Assembly: GCA_963854835.1 (NCBI GenBank) | Contig: OY978525.1 | Location: forward strand, 115,457,018-115,521,017 | Source of the DNA: Megamerina dolium | Lineage: Eukaryota > Arthropoda > Insecta > Diptera > Megamerinidae | Direction: 5' to 3' | Length of the DNA stretch: 64,000 nucleotides | Shown here: in pieces, positions 34,021 to 47,759 of the stretch | Position numbering within the stretch: position 1 is the stretch's first letter | How the letters are laid out: every line of letters begins with the position of its first letter | Position numbers and translations under genes: made by a program | Notes under the pieces: model-generated | What the model saw: the letters and a program-made list of their open reading frames with translations, nothing else | Told to the model about the DNA's origin: nothing | The model's database searches: none

Positions 34021-37000
34021 TTCTTAAAAATTAGGATGACATATTTAGTACTTGAGTTCATACTTTAATGTTTAGATGGTGTTGATGGAAAATGGAAACG
34101 ACACTGTTGTGATTAGTTGAATGGTGTCGATCCATAGTTTAGTGCTTAAAAGTTTTGTGGCAAATAGAAGAATTAATTATTAGAATGTTAGTATATGTAA
34201 TACTTCCCATATAATAAAGTTACTCTTGTGTATACGCAATGATGCTGCTGATATTTTATAAAAGTGCAATAAAAGAAAAATATATATCTAATGTAAAAAT
34301 GACCAAGACTAATTGGATATATATTTTTTTTTTGTTCTCTGTTTTCTGTTTTTATAAGAAACCTATTCTTTTAAATTATTTTATAGCATTTTCTATGCAT
34401 TTTTAGTTTACTCTATTGATTTTGGCATGAATTTTGAATTCACAAAATTATCTCTTGACGAGACTAAATGAATTCCTATCCAAAATAATTTGCAATGTGT
34501 ATAATTTCAATAATCTCATTATCTCATTATCTTCAATACTATTTCGAAATTAATTAATCAAATTTGCACAACATTGCCTACGACATAAAGCAATTTCACA
34601 AATGAGTTCATTTCATGAGTTTACCTATCATGTAGATATGAAAAGTATTCTCGATGATTAAAAGCTCTACTTATCACATAATATTCATACAAATGTCATA
34701 ATGATTATATTAATTACTTGCACTTTGCTTTCTTTACATCCGATTTATGATTGAAAAGTACTTTTTGCCTAGTAATTGTTGCACTGCAGTTATGGGATAT
34801 CTATGAACATACCTGAAATGATAAGAACAGACAAAATAGATTACAAAATTATGTAAGTAATTTTATAAAATTATATTGTTTATTTTTTAGAAAATAATTA
34901 AGCAACATATATATATAATATATTTACATATGTGTAGTTTGGTAAAGTCAATTTCTGAATTCTTTTTGAATTACTTTCTGTAATAAAAATCCAATTAAAT
35001 TAAAAACAATTTATAAATAAAAGCTAACGAAAGAAATTAAAATGGAATAATCAAAATCTCAAAAGATCCTTTAAAAGTATCGAAAGTTAAAAAAGCATAA
35101 AAGCTATTGTGAGTTTACAAGCGACAAAAGATACAAAAAAAAAAATAAAAATAAAGATTATTATGTCACATTGCAACTCAATTAAAACAGCAACAATATA
35201 CTCGTAAAGTGAATTAAAGAGAAAAACAAAAACAAACAAAAATCACCAGCAAAGCACAAAGTATTTGTAGGTGGAATATAAATGCAGCAGCAGTCAAAGT
35301 GGGTGGTTGGTGGTAGTAGCGGCAACGTTGTGTGTTTATTTAATAGCACACACATGCTTGCTCATATATTGTGTATAAGCATATCAAAGAAGATACAATA
35401 CATTTCAAAAAAACAAAAAAAAAAAAAAACATTCTTGAAGAAGATTAAACAACAACAACAACAATGGGAATTTCAAATGGGCAAAGTTTCTTTTTATTTT
35501 TCTTTTCTTTGTAATTTTTTTTGTTCCTTTTTTTTTTTTTTTTTTTTACTTCTTAAATAGTTAGTGAATATCTCAAGCACTCAAGCAAGGTACAAAAGAA
35601 AAAATAAACAAAAGTAAATCGAAGAAAATCTACTTCAGGGAAATGTTAATGGGCTAAAGCTAAAAAAAAAAAAAAAAAACAAAGAAAAAAGAGACCGAAT
35701 TGAATGGAGAAAATTATTTGGAAAAACTTTAGTCAAATGTTTAGCATCAGAAAAGGAATGACAAAGCCATGACGAAGAACAAACAAACATCCGAACCAGC
35801 AAAAGAAGCAAAACGAATGACCAACATTAATTTTCTTCAACTGTCAATTGGACAGCTTAAACTTAATACCTAAAGACACCGACTGATAGCGGCCGAAATG
35901 AGTGAAACAAACAAACAAACAATCACTCAGTCGCCTGTATATACTTTGTATATATATATAAAAGCAAGGTGGAGTAATTTTAGTAAGGTATTAAATAGAT
36001 CGATAATACAAACAAAGCGTTAGTAAACAGTAAATGCCTTATTCTTCTAACACATTTGAACTCTTTCAGTTTTTGTATACTTTTACACTAAATAACCATC
36101 ATTTCTGTTTTTTTCTCTACTTTGACTTGTATGCACTTTTGTAGTTCAATGTACAGTGATTCAAATGTTGATGAAATTTCCTGGCCTTTTTAATATACTT
36201 CAAATTATAATATCGTGATTACTCGGACCTAAATGAAAATTTTGTAATTATAAATTATAGAAAGATAGAAAATTATCGAAATTTTTCCAATAAATTAATT
36301 ATAAAACGACACACTGTGCAATGGTCAAAATTACTGATGAGAACGAAGATGACGACGACGATATCATTCAAAGCCGATAAACAAACGAGAGCTAAGGTTG
36401 TTGGAGCAATGAGCTGAAAGGAAAAATGCTGAAATAGAAAAATACAATAGAGAGAAAAATGTACTGAATAAAAAGGGGATAATGGAAAGTGATAGGCCAA
36501 AGTGCGCGCATGCATACTGATAAGCAGTCCCTAAAGTCTCCGAAGCCTACATATATACATACATACTTACATATACATATATAAGAATATACATACAAAC
36601 ATATTACATATATATATACACATGCACGTCCCTAAGGGATTTGATAGTGTAACGAACCGATGCGATATGAAATGACATTTAAGAATCCACCAACAAGAAT
36701 GCTTTGTTGTACATAGTTAGAGCAGTGATTTTCAACTTTGACAAATTAATTCCTTTTTATTTAGTTTTGGACATTAAGGCATCTTATTATTACGATTGTT
36801 GTTGTTGTTGTTGTTGTTGTTGATATTGTTATTAGTGCCTATACAATGTTGATAAGCGTGTGCTTCATGAAAAGAAATTGAACGAATGTCTAGAGACTGA
36901 GTAATGTGTTAAATGAATGTATGGACTTTTTTTTTGTCATTTTTTTTTTGGAGTAGAGGGTTATTTTCTAGATTATTACTTAAATAAGTAGTTAGTATTA

Positions 37001-37785
37001 TGATATGCATATCACTGTGTGGGTGTGTGTGTTCTTTTAGTCATGAAAACTAATAAAACTTTATAGATAAATAATAATAAAGAGTGATAATAGTCGAAAA
37101 AGTGTATAGTAGATTGTTATACGAGTAGTACTTGTAGTAAAAGGGTCATCATCATCATCATCATAAATTAATGTTTTGTCAGAGAAATTGTCATTCCTAA
37201 TGAAAGTTCATGAAATAAAATAAGAATGTGTAAGATATAAATAAAGTCATTTGTATTTTCTATTATTTGCTTAGGATTTTTTTATAAAAAAAATTTGTAT
37301 TTGTATATATTTTCTTTAAGTAGGTTTTCGTTTCATTCTTCAAATGGAATTTTTTAGTAAAAAAAAAAACCAAATTAATTAATGCAATTGCTCTATCGAG
37401 TCTCGTTTTTGAGATATAGGAGGCTTTGTGATATACTAAAATTTAGTACATCACACTTAAGGGCATTCATATGGGAGTCATCTCTTAGAAAGTGAACTTG
37501 TTGTTACAAAAATGTCTCCATTACTGCTGATTTGGGTGAAAATTTTCAAAGAAAATTATATCAAATTTCAATTGTATACTTCACTGAAAATTGACACTAT
37601 AGAGAAATTTGATAAACTGAGACATTTTCTGCGTAAAAACTTCTTAAGAATGGTGATAGATGAAGCAACCAAATTCTTTAAAAATTAAGGAAACATAACT
37701 TTGGTGATATACATTCAGAAAAGCATTTTTTTTGGTGAGGATAAACATGACGTTCATCAGATAGCATCAATTTTCAAGAATATTC
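34021..37785. other. Non-coding AT-rich DNA
   Basis: Contents include poly-A/T runs near 35408, 35525-35548 and 35660-35680, (GTT)n at 36796-36822 and (ATC)n at 37146-37163. The frame at 35282-35560 ends in poly-F from a T run and shows no domain. No gene is visible. Confidence 0.6.
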
Positions 37786-37789
37786 ACAC

Positions 37790-39130
37790 GGAAAGTGCTT
37801 TCGGGAACATACTCTTGTATGAGTAGCAAGCGTGGTTTTTATCTGAAACAGTTCATTTTTTTACAATTTCATTAATTTGAAAATATGATCGTCACTACCA
37901 AGTTTCAGTTTGATAATTTTATATTTACGTGCGCAAACTGCTAAAAAATACCTACAAAAGCATAAACTTGTACCAGAGGTATGCGTGATTTTTATCTAAT
38001 TCAGCTCATTTTTAAATATGTCTCTTGAATCATTAAGTAAATGATGACTACCAAGTTTCAGCTTGATAACTTTATATTTACGTGCGTAAAGCGCGAAAGC
38101 ATATCTACAAAGGCATAAACTTGTACCAGAGGTATGCGTGATTTTTATCCAATTCAGCTCATTTTTAAATATGTCTCTTGAATCATGAAGGAAATGATGA
38201 CTACCTAGTTTCAGCTTGATAACTTTATATTTACGTGCGTAAAGCGCGAAAGCATACCTACAAATGCATAAACTTGTACCAGAGGTATGCGTGATTTTTA
38301 TCCGATTCAGCTCATTTTTGAATATATAAAGTCAATGGTAAAAATAATCGTTTCAAGTTTCAGCTTGATGACTTTGTCTTTATGTGCGCATATTGCAAAA
38401 ACATACTTGCAGAAGCATAAAGTTGTACCAGAGCTGTGCGTGATTTTTATCCAATTCAGCTCATTTTCAAATATGTCTCTTAATTCGTTAATAAAATTAT
38501 AACTACTAAGTTTCAGCATGATAACTTTATATTTACTACGAAAAATGCCTACAAAAGCATAAACTTGCAGTGGAAGTAGTCATGTTTTTTATCCAATTCG
38601 GCTCATTTTCAAAAATGTCTCCTAATTCGTAATGAAAATTAAAAGTACCAAGTTTCAGCATGATAACTCTATATTTACGTGCGCAAACTGCGACAAAATA
38701 GCTACAAAAGCATATAGTTGTACCAGAGGTATGCGTGATTTTTATCGGATTTGGCTCATTTTTTAATATATAAAGTCAATGGTAAAAATAATCGTACATA
38801 TTAAATTTCAGCTTGATATCTTTAAATTATCATGCATTAAATGTGAAATCATATATTCCACAACATACTCTTATATGGAAAGTAGGCGTTAATTTCATCT
38901 AATGATGCCTATCTTTAAATATATTTATTCTATAATTAGAATAACTTTTTATACCAAATTTGAGGCTGATAGCTTCATATTTGTGAGCGTACGATGTGAA
39001 AAGTACCTTCAAGAACATACTTTTGTATGGGGGAGGTAGGCCTGATTTTTCTACGATTTCACACATTTTCTGAGGTATCAATTCTGTGCTTTATATACTA
39101 AATTTCAGCTTAATAGTTTTATTTTTTTTC
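37790..39130 (+). repeat. Satellite-like tandem array, ~152-bp unit, about nine copies
   Basis: The landmark TATGCGTGATTTTTATC falls at about 37981, 38134, 38287, 38437, 38580 (changed), 38731, 38883 (changed) and 39035 (changed), so the period is 150-153 bp. Each unit contains, in order, AATTCAGCTCATTTTNAAAT, AAGTTTCAGCTTGATAACTT, TATATTTACGTGCG and GCATAAACTTGTACCAGAGG. The central units are the most alike and the outer ones decay, the usual pattern for unequal exchange. There is no coding frame across units. Confidence 0.9.
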
Positions 39131-41735
39131 TAGCTCTGAAAATAGTAGCAGACAAGTTTTTCAACTTAACAGATAGCTAACAAGCAAAACGTTTTTGTTC
39201 TTCTTATTGTATCGAATATGAGAAATCTTCAGTATTGGTAAAAATTAACGAGCCTACATATATTCATAAATATAAGTGATCCTAAAACGGGTATTTAGCA
39301 GTAAAAACTCTTTGAACTTGATTTCGTAATGTCCCCAACCAGACCAACACTCTCCACTAGACCATTTGAAAAGTTAATTTAAATTTTCTTTTTGTCATTT
39401 ATGCCTATTGAAACGTTTTTTTGTTTCTTATTCCTTTATAAATATACTTTATTTCTCTTCATTATCCATCTTCACAGGGAAAAGGTCATTAATTAATTAA
39501 ATTCTCATTTGGTTTTTGTTGTTGCTGTTGTTTTTATGTTGCCTAACCATATATGCGTGCACAAGCATAAACACAAATCTCTGTCAAAGTCATAGCCCCA
39601 GAATGCAGAAGCACAAAACAACCAAAGCAACAAAAAGCAAAAAAGGAACAAAAAACAATAAAAGTGCAAAAAAATACAAAAACCAAAAAAAGTATCAAAA
39701 GACAATATCACCAAAACCAACAAATGGATGAAAACTGCTTGAAAGAAAATATAGTATGTATGTACTAGAAAATCATTAGTTTTGAGAAGCTTGTATTTAT
39801 AACAACTTCAATATGACATATGCAGTACGTAGTATGTAGTATTACCTTTCACATCTATACTCGTACTCGTATATTGACTCATACTCATGCATATGAAAAT
39901 TGCTATTCAAACTCACACATGAGTGGATGTATGAGAATGATTCATTAGTTCTTGTGCTATTTTGAGGACAAATAAGTATGGCAAAATCTATGTATGATAT
40001 GATTATGTAGTTATGTTACGTCGTATACGTAACGTGTAGAAAACGTTTGATTTGAAAAAGGAAGAAGAATTAGTGTGAGTATGCCAAAAATAATGACCTG
40101 TCTAGAACACCTGGTTGTCGAGACTCAAGGTAGGATTAATTTCTTTACGTTGTACAAAACGAAAAACAAATACCTGAACGTTTCCTACAGCAGTCCTTCT
40201 TTAGTTAGAACTTTTTATGATCATTTTACAAGAACCAAAAAAAAAGAAATATTTAATAAAAAGCAAGATTTACTACTACTACAGCAATACTAATAAGAAG
40301 ATAGTGCTATAAATAATACTTATAACAGAGAAAAAGAAAATAATAGAAAGAGAATAGAGAGAGAGCAAGAATGTGATAAAAGCACACATACATATTATAG
40401 TGCGAGTAAGTATGTATTTGGTCGTTGTGAAATTGCGAATAAGCAAGCAAAATAAGCGCCTATGACACATGGACACAGCAGAAGAAACATGAGTGTAAAG
40501 TGACTGTGTAAATGTGAAATTCATAACACATACTTATTTACACAGTCACACACACACACACACACTAGCACGCACATATATAGTTACCAGATGGTTTTTT
40601 ACTATTATATTCATAGAGCAATGAAGCTTAGTATGTATGATGTTATGGAATAACAGCATCAAAAAGGACAAAAATCTCATTTGTTAGCGGCTTAACTTAG
40701 ATCATGTGCATACGCATACTATCGCATACAAGTACTATAAAGAAAAAAAAAACAGGATATAAAAAAAAAATATGAAAAAATATGCCATGAAATGAAATGA
40801 AAAGAAAACATGTCAACACCAACTAGTATCTAATACGATGGAGTATATATACACATATCAATATGTATACATTATATTTATGTTGTTTTAATGAATTTAG
40901 GTTACATGCTTACACGCATACAAACAAACTATGTCTATATGTCTAAGCAATACAGCAATCCCATTCAGTTTCATATACTATGTATATAGAAAAGTTCATG
41001 AAACTGAGAAATTAGTTTTAGAGTTCAGAGTTTATTCTTTAATATATACAAGTAGTACCACACAAAGCTTAATAATTTATTTCCAACATCTTTCTAATAC
41101 ATTTATTCTGCATTTGAAGAATTTTCCGAAAGACCTTCAAAATGCATTAACCAAGTCAGTCTTTTAAAGAGTGAAAATCTATGGAAGATTGTTTGACTTC
41201 CTCATGTCATGAATAAGATGGAATTTTTTCGTATAAGCCGTTGGTTAACTATTTGTTAATCAATGTCTTTATCCCTTTTTCCATTAACTAATACATGGCT
41301 GTGAATTTGATTCTTAGTGCAATATATAAATTTCGCAACAGAAACTTTTCAATCAGCCCATATGCGTTTATTTGTCCTAGTTATAAACATGATGACTATG
41401 AAAAATTGTTGTTGTAGTTGTTGTTGTTGTTGTTGTTATATAGTTGTTATTTTAGTTGTTATATAAAAATATGAACAAACAAACCAAATGCAAAGAAATA
41501 GAATAAGAATGAGAATGCCTTTCTGCCTTGGGCTATTTTTACCCCAAATATTTATATATTATACTCAAAGAGTTAAGGGTATATTGAGTTCATTCTATCG
41601 TTTGTAACACACATAAGGAGAGGTAATAGATATGAAAAATTATATATAATATATTAGTGATTATAATTAATCAGAGTCACGCTGTGAGTCGATTGAGTCA
41701 TGTCTGATTGTATTTTCGAACGAAAGCTAATGTAA
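39131..41735. other. Non-coding DNA between two satellite arrays
   Basis: It contains (CA)n at 40546-40566 and GTT repeats near 41405-41440. The open frames at 39505-39731 are lysine- or phenylalanine-rich shadows of an A-rich tract. No gene is visible. Confidence 0.6.
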
Positions 41736-41739
41736 TTAT

Positions 41740-42760
41740 AAAGATATTGAGCTGAAAATTTGTGCAACAAAATATTTTTATAATCGAAGAAATACTTTCA
41801 AAAATGATCGGAATCAGATAAAAACTTGACCTATCTCCCATACAAAAGTATGCTCTTGAGAGTGGTTTTTGCACCTTACGCACGAAATTATAATGCATAT
41901 GAAACTAAAAATTTATGTATAAAGTTACTTTGAGCGATGAATGTATATACTATTTTAAAATTAACGTAATTAGATGAAAACCATGCCTACTCACCATACA
42001 AAAGTATGTTGTTGAAAGTGTATTTTCGTATTTGATGCAGAGAAATATAAAGATATGAAGATAAAAATTTTTCATCTACAATCATATTTATGAAGTACTA
42101 GACATATTAAACAAATTTAATAATTTGGATAAAAATCACACCTACCTTCAATATAATTTTATGCTTTTGAAAGTATGCTTTCGAAATTTGCGAACTTAAA
42201 CATAAAGTTATCATGCTGAAACTTGGTATCACGAAGACATTTAATAATTAATGGACATAAGTACTTGATTTAACTGATTAGGGTAAAGTAATGCCTGTAC
42301 TTAGCGTACGAATATATAAAGTTATAAGACTGAAGTTTGGCACATTTCATAACATAAAGTTATCATGCTGAAACTTGGTAGTCACATAATTACATTTAAT
42401 AATTAATGGACATAAGTACTCGATTTAACTGATTAGGGTAAAAAATGCCTGCACTTAGCGTCTGAACATATAAAGTTATAAGACTGAAATTTGGCACATT
42501 TCATAATATAAAGTTATCATGCTAAAACTTGGTAGCCACTTAATTACATTTAGTAACTAATGGACATTAGTACTTGATTTAACTAACTGATTAGAGTAAA
42601 AAAATGCCTGCACTTAGCGTCTGAACATATAAAGTTATAAGACTGAAGTTTGGCACATTTCATTACATTTACCAACAGCGAGTATTTTTGCAAATGATCG
42701 TTAGCGGATAAAGGCTACTTCTATCTCAAGTTGTTATATTTCTCTGAAAGTGTGTCTATT
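41740..42760 (-). repeat. Second array of the ~152-bp satellite, inverted
   Basis: ATAAAGTTATCATGCTGAAA, the reverse complement of the TTTCAGCNTGATAACTTTAT word of the first array, occurs at about 42202, 42353 and 42507, spacings of 151 and 154 bp. CTCCCATACAAAAGTATG near 41838 and a similar word near 41994 continue the family leftwards in diverged form. GTTATAAGACTGAA blocks lie between the main landmarks. Confidence 0.8.
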
Positions 42761-44737
42761 TTTTATGGTACATAGTATCTAAGCTTCGGTACGAAAGAAG
42801 TTAAGCTTTCCAAAATTTTTCCATTTAACTTCTTTCAGTGTAAATCTTAATAGAATATAATTAATAAAATTCTACATTCTTTCTATGATTAAAGGGTGCT
42901 TAAAAAAATATTTTAATGAAATTTTATTTTAAAGATTTTCTCAAGCATGTTACATCCTACAATATATTAATTTTTAGCACCATTGCATAAAGGTGATAAG
43001 ATACAAGTCACTAAATGACAGAGTATTAATTTCTCATTAAGTTTCTCGTACGCTTTTTAAGACGTTCTTAATTATAAAATAGATATGAACGTAAGTTTAT
43101 ATGAAAATGTTAATGTATGTGGTTGTTATAGCTTAATTTACATAAAATTCTTAAAATTTTAATACTATGTATGATGATAATTTATCACCTGCTATATAAA
43201 ATTTATGATGATAATAATGAAATTATGTTTATTTTTTTTTTTTTGTGTTAGCTCAATTATTTCTTCAAGTGTCAGAGAGTTCCAGTGTATCAGTGTATAC
43301 AAAGGAGTAATAACACATCAAAATGGCTTAAAGGAAAATACTCTTATATACCTACAATATGTATATATAAATGTATATATATATATATATATATATACGC
43401 ACATCTAGTAGTAAGCACATATTCTTAGAAATGCTTGGAAGATTTATGATTTGATAAATACTCTGTACTTAGTGGCGCCAATGACAGTTGTGAATAGATG
43501 ATTATAATTTGTGATGAAGACTAAAAATTTGCAAAGATTTAATATGTAAATACTTTACATATAATGTTGATGAAAAATCATAATGAATGTCAGCAATAAA
43601 GAATTTGATGAAAGAAACTTAATCCTATTAAAATGCTACTTAAAATGTTATATGAATATGAAGAGAAATACTATGTATGAAGATAATAAAATTATCTAAC
43701 ATAAAAATATACAAATTTTTTTGGAAAATTATAAATTGAATTAAACCTTTGAAACCAAAAAAAAAAAAAATGCTTCTATTCTTTAATTAAAATCACCCCG
43801 GTATTATACATATATTAAATTCTAATGTGATAATATTGTAGAAATTTAATTTTTTTTCTAAATAGTGTAAATTAATTATTAACATTAGTATTTATTATAA
43901 TTATTATTAATTATTATAATTTATAATTTATTAATATTATCATTATTATTAATTTTTATAATTTATAATTTATTAATATTATTATTAATTATTATTAAAA
44001 TCTAAAACTTCATACATAAATATGATAAAATTAATTTACTTTTACATTTTCACATCTACAAAATACAATCATATAAACAAATAATCCACTCACTATGACT
44101 GCTGTGAAGAAATAATCAATTAAATTGTGATCAAAAATATCTACAACAATAAAAACAACCAATGTTGACAATCAAAATATTTGCATATTTTTAAAGTATA
44201 ACATACGACGCACGTTCATCATATGCATAACGCATGTGAGTACTCATAGAACAGAGGCGCCATTAATGACAGCAACAACAACAACAACAACGACGAAATG
44301 TTTTATAAAATATTTGCACACACACACGAATAACAAATTCTTCATAAATAATTATCAATATAAATTAATTTTCAAATGTCAAGCGACACCAGCAATATAC
44401 GGCATAGCAGGTGTTGATCAACCAACAACAACAACAACAACAGCAACAAGAGTGAGCCACAACAGCAAAACCCACAACAACAACAACTATATAGTATAAA
44501 CATAGAATAACACTTTGCTAAACTTAACTTAAGCAGTTAGAAAAAGTACAACAACAACAACAAATAGCAGAGCTTGAATTTATTATAGCAATACGCTGTT
44601 ATCGTTGTTGTTGTTGTGGAGTGTCAAAATTTTATTCAGATAATGCGCGAAAATCCATTAATTTAACAACAACAAGAACAACAAGAACAGTGGGCATCAT
44701 ATATGTTAAGCATTCTATGATAATATATATATGATTT
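42761..44737. other. Non-coding AT-rich DNA
   Basis: A (TA)n tract lies at 43373-43397. An A/T tract at 43880-44000 has a ~56-bp tandem duplication (TTATAATTTATAATTTATTA twice). (AAC)n tracts lie at 44271-44291 and 44422-44450. The frame 44236-44499 is poly-T/N from these repeats and is not called. Confidence 0.6.
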
Positions 44738-44889
44738 CAGTGGTGTGACCAGCGGAGGAGGTCAGATAGAGGGAAATAATATTATATAGAAATTTAAAAT
44801 AATTCATTAAATATTTTTCTCATACATCTTTTTCATCTACCATCTCGAAAACCATCTCTCCACCTTGCCAAAATCCTGACTACGCCACT
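44738..44889. mobile_element. Second copy of the CAGTG-ended short element
   Basis: The left end is CAGTGGTGTGACCAGCGG. The right end, reverse complemented, is AGTGGCGTAGTCAGGATTTT. The interior shares ATATTTTTCTCATACATCTT with the 1307-1475 copy, where it reads ATTTTTTCTCGAACATCTTT. No clear target duplication is seen. Confidence 0.6.
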
Positions 44890-47755
44890 TTATGAATTGA
44901 ATATTGTTGTATGAAAAGTTTTTAAGAAAATATCATTTTGTAATGAACACCAATATTTTTAGCCTGAGACTAAGGTAACCAGTGACCACGAAATCTATTT
45001 ATAATTACTGCTCAGACGAACTATCAGGATAAATATCAAAAAAAAAAAAATTTTAGTCCTAAAAAAATTAGTAATTATCACAAAATATGTTTTTCTTTGT
45101 TATTGTTATTGTTGTTATTTTATTCATGATCGATTTATTATTTTATTAAAAAACATTAGTGGTCTTGACACGATGCTATTTGAAAGATTTTCGTAAAACG
45201 ACTGCATCTTGGGATCCAAACGATATAGAAAATTTAATGTATGGAATAAAATGTAGATGAAAGAATCAATATATCAAACGTAATTGAGTTTATCGCTCTC
45301 TGACTTAAGATTTCGAGCTGCATTTGGAAATTTGAGAAAATTCTTTTATTTTCCCCATTTCCCTTAATAAATTTTTTTACAATTAAGATCATCAATAATG
45401 TTGTTGATAATGCCAGAATATGTTAATCAAATATGTTAATCAATAGTCAATTTCCTTTTGGTAACTAAAACTGGGAACAATGATAAGCATGTAGATGTGT
45501 CTCTAAAAAATTTATGAAATTTATCAAATGACCATTCTACTTAAATTCATATGAATCACATACATACTCGTACATATTCATTTACTAAACATGCAATACT
45601 ATTCACATGTTTAGTTAGCCAATGCAACGTGTGAGCAAAAAATATTTACATACATATGTCTGGCGCCACATATGGACGCTTTCACTATGCACCTACATAT
45701 TTATGCGAATGTAAATGCATATTCGTCCAAAAGTAAGCGAATACATGCAATACATGAATAAACGAACCAACATTGAACCAGCAAAACTAACCCATAATAA
45801 TAATAATAATGAATATGTACTAATAATAAATGACCAAGAGAAGAAGCGGATAAGTGGTGTTATTCATACAAATACGTGAACAGACTGGCAACGACAATAC
45901 ACCACATGCAAGCGTTAAAAATCTTGTATGCCTGTCAATTTGCATTTTGCATTTTGAATTATGACTGCATTATTGAGAAAAAAATTGACCCATGTCATGT
46001 TTCAGATTTGTCATTTATTTTGGTTTGTTTTCTTCTTTTTGTGGTTTCAGGAAACATTTCCTGGCAAATGTTTACCATGGAATTATATTTCTGAAAATAT
46101 AAGAACAATCAAATGACCCTCTTTAATCCTATTTCCAAAATGTTTCAAACAAATATTTCTTATCAACAAATGAATGAATATGTTCTACAACATCAACAGT
46201 AGCATTATTGTATATACACTTTATATTGTTTATAATCAAAAGCCTCGTAAACAAATGATCCTACAATGTTGCAGAGGTCTTGTATACATACATTATATTG
46301 TTTATAATCAAAAATCTCGTAAACACATAACTCTACAAGGTTGCAAAAGGTCTTAAACATCATTTTGTGGAGATTTCTCACAAAATGACAAGCAAACTTG
46401 TAAGTAACAACAATAATAGCAAGAAACCGGTAGTAGCAAATAAAAGTATACAGTCGTACACATGTATTAAACACATAAAACAACAACACAACTGCAACAA
46501 CTACCTCATAGAATTATGGCCCATTTCCATGTTTGGTTTTAAAATGCAGAAATGCATTTGAAAATGTACAAACAGTGGGCGCCAGACATAAGGTAGACTG
46601 GTATGGAATACAGACCGACCAATCTAAACGAACGATAGACCGACTGGCAGATGCAAAAAAAAACCCACTGAATTTGCCACAAACTGAAGTAAACCAAATC
46701 ACCATTAAGGTGAGCAAAACTAGCGTTTCGATTGATTGAACGCGTGAAGAACGTTTGGGTGAATATATGAGTTTCTCTATTTCTATGTGTGTGTGGTGTG
46801 TGTGTGTGTATGCTCATTTGCAAACGAAGTATGTGAAATTTGAAATTTGGAATTTGATAAAGTGTCCATTTGGTATGTATAGCTGCTACATATGTATATA
46901 TGCAACATGCAACCAACCTTTAGCAGAACATGTGCATAGGAGTAACTATCTTGGTTGGTGTGGTAGGTGTTTTGTTGGTTTTGTTTCGTTGGCATGGTGA
47001 TTTGCCAACAAATATGAATAGACGATGTACATTTTATATATATGTAAGGTATGAAGCAAATGTGTTGTTGCTAATACATACGTACATATATAATATATAT
47101 ATATATTTTGTTGAAATGAATATCTACTATTGTTGCTCATACAGTGGTTGACGCTGTCGTTAGTTATGCTACAGCAGTCATCAACAGCAATTATGTATAT
47201 ATGTGTGCCTAGGTAATAATAGCCGCTATGATCATTTAGTGTGATTTTGTGGTGCAATTTTGTTTATGAGCTTGTTAAATTGCATACTCTTTTGGTTTTC
47301 GATGTTCTTTTATTTCACTTTTTTTCTTTTTTTTTGTTTCATATATAAAATACTTATATACAACCATTTACGTATACATCATGTTGCATGTTGCAAACGA
47401 TGTTAATTGCAATTGCAATTGATTTATTTTAATTATGCATATATTTAATAGTTTTATATTAGATATGTGTATACTTGCATGTATATATGTACATGTATAT
47501 AGATTTAATATATAATATTTGTATATAATATGATTTAATTGTGTTTAATTAAATTAAATTGGTGTTATATTTGATCAATAATTACATGTTTCATACTTGT
47601 GTATGTGTATGCATATATAAAATTTTAATTTGTTACACCATACTAATTTTTTTTATCAACTATAAGGTGGTCTGGTGATATTTTCACACAAGGTAAGGCA
47701 ACTTATTAGGCATCATGTAGCCTCAGAAGTTAAAAATAGTCGCACATTATTATAA
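44890..47755. other. Non-coding DNA with a 72-bp diverged tandem pair
   Basis: TTATATTGTTTATAATCAAA occurs at 46221 and 46293; each is followed by a CTCGTAAACA word and a CTACAANGTTGCA word, giving two diverged 72-bp copies to about 46356. The frame at 46512-46739 is slightly richer in G and C and is followed by a good splice-donor word; it is discussed as a weak exon candidate. Nothing else is gene-like. Confidence 0.55.
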
Positions 47756-47759
47756 AATA

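Noticed and set aside
37790..39130. Regularly spaced repeats considered as a CRISPR-like array
   Set aside because: Units are ~152 bp and similar along their whole length with no unique spacers; the sequence is eukaryotic satellite-like.
39505..39731. Pair of opposing frames rich in K/N or F/L
   Set aside because: Both read a single A-rich tract; no start context or homology.
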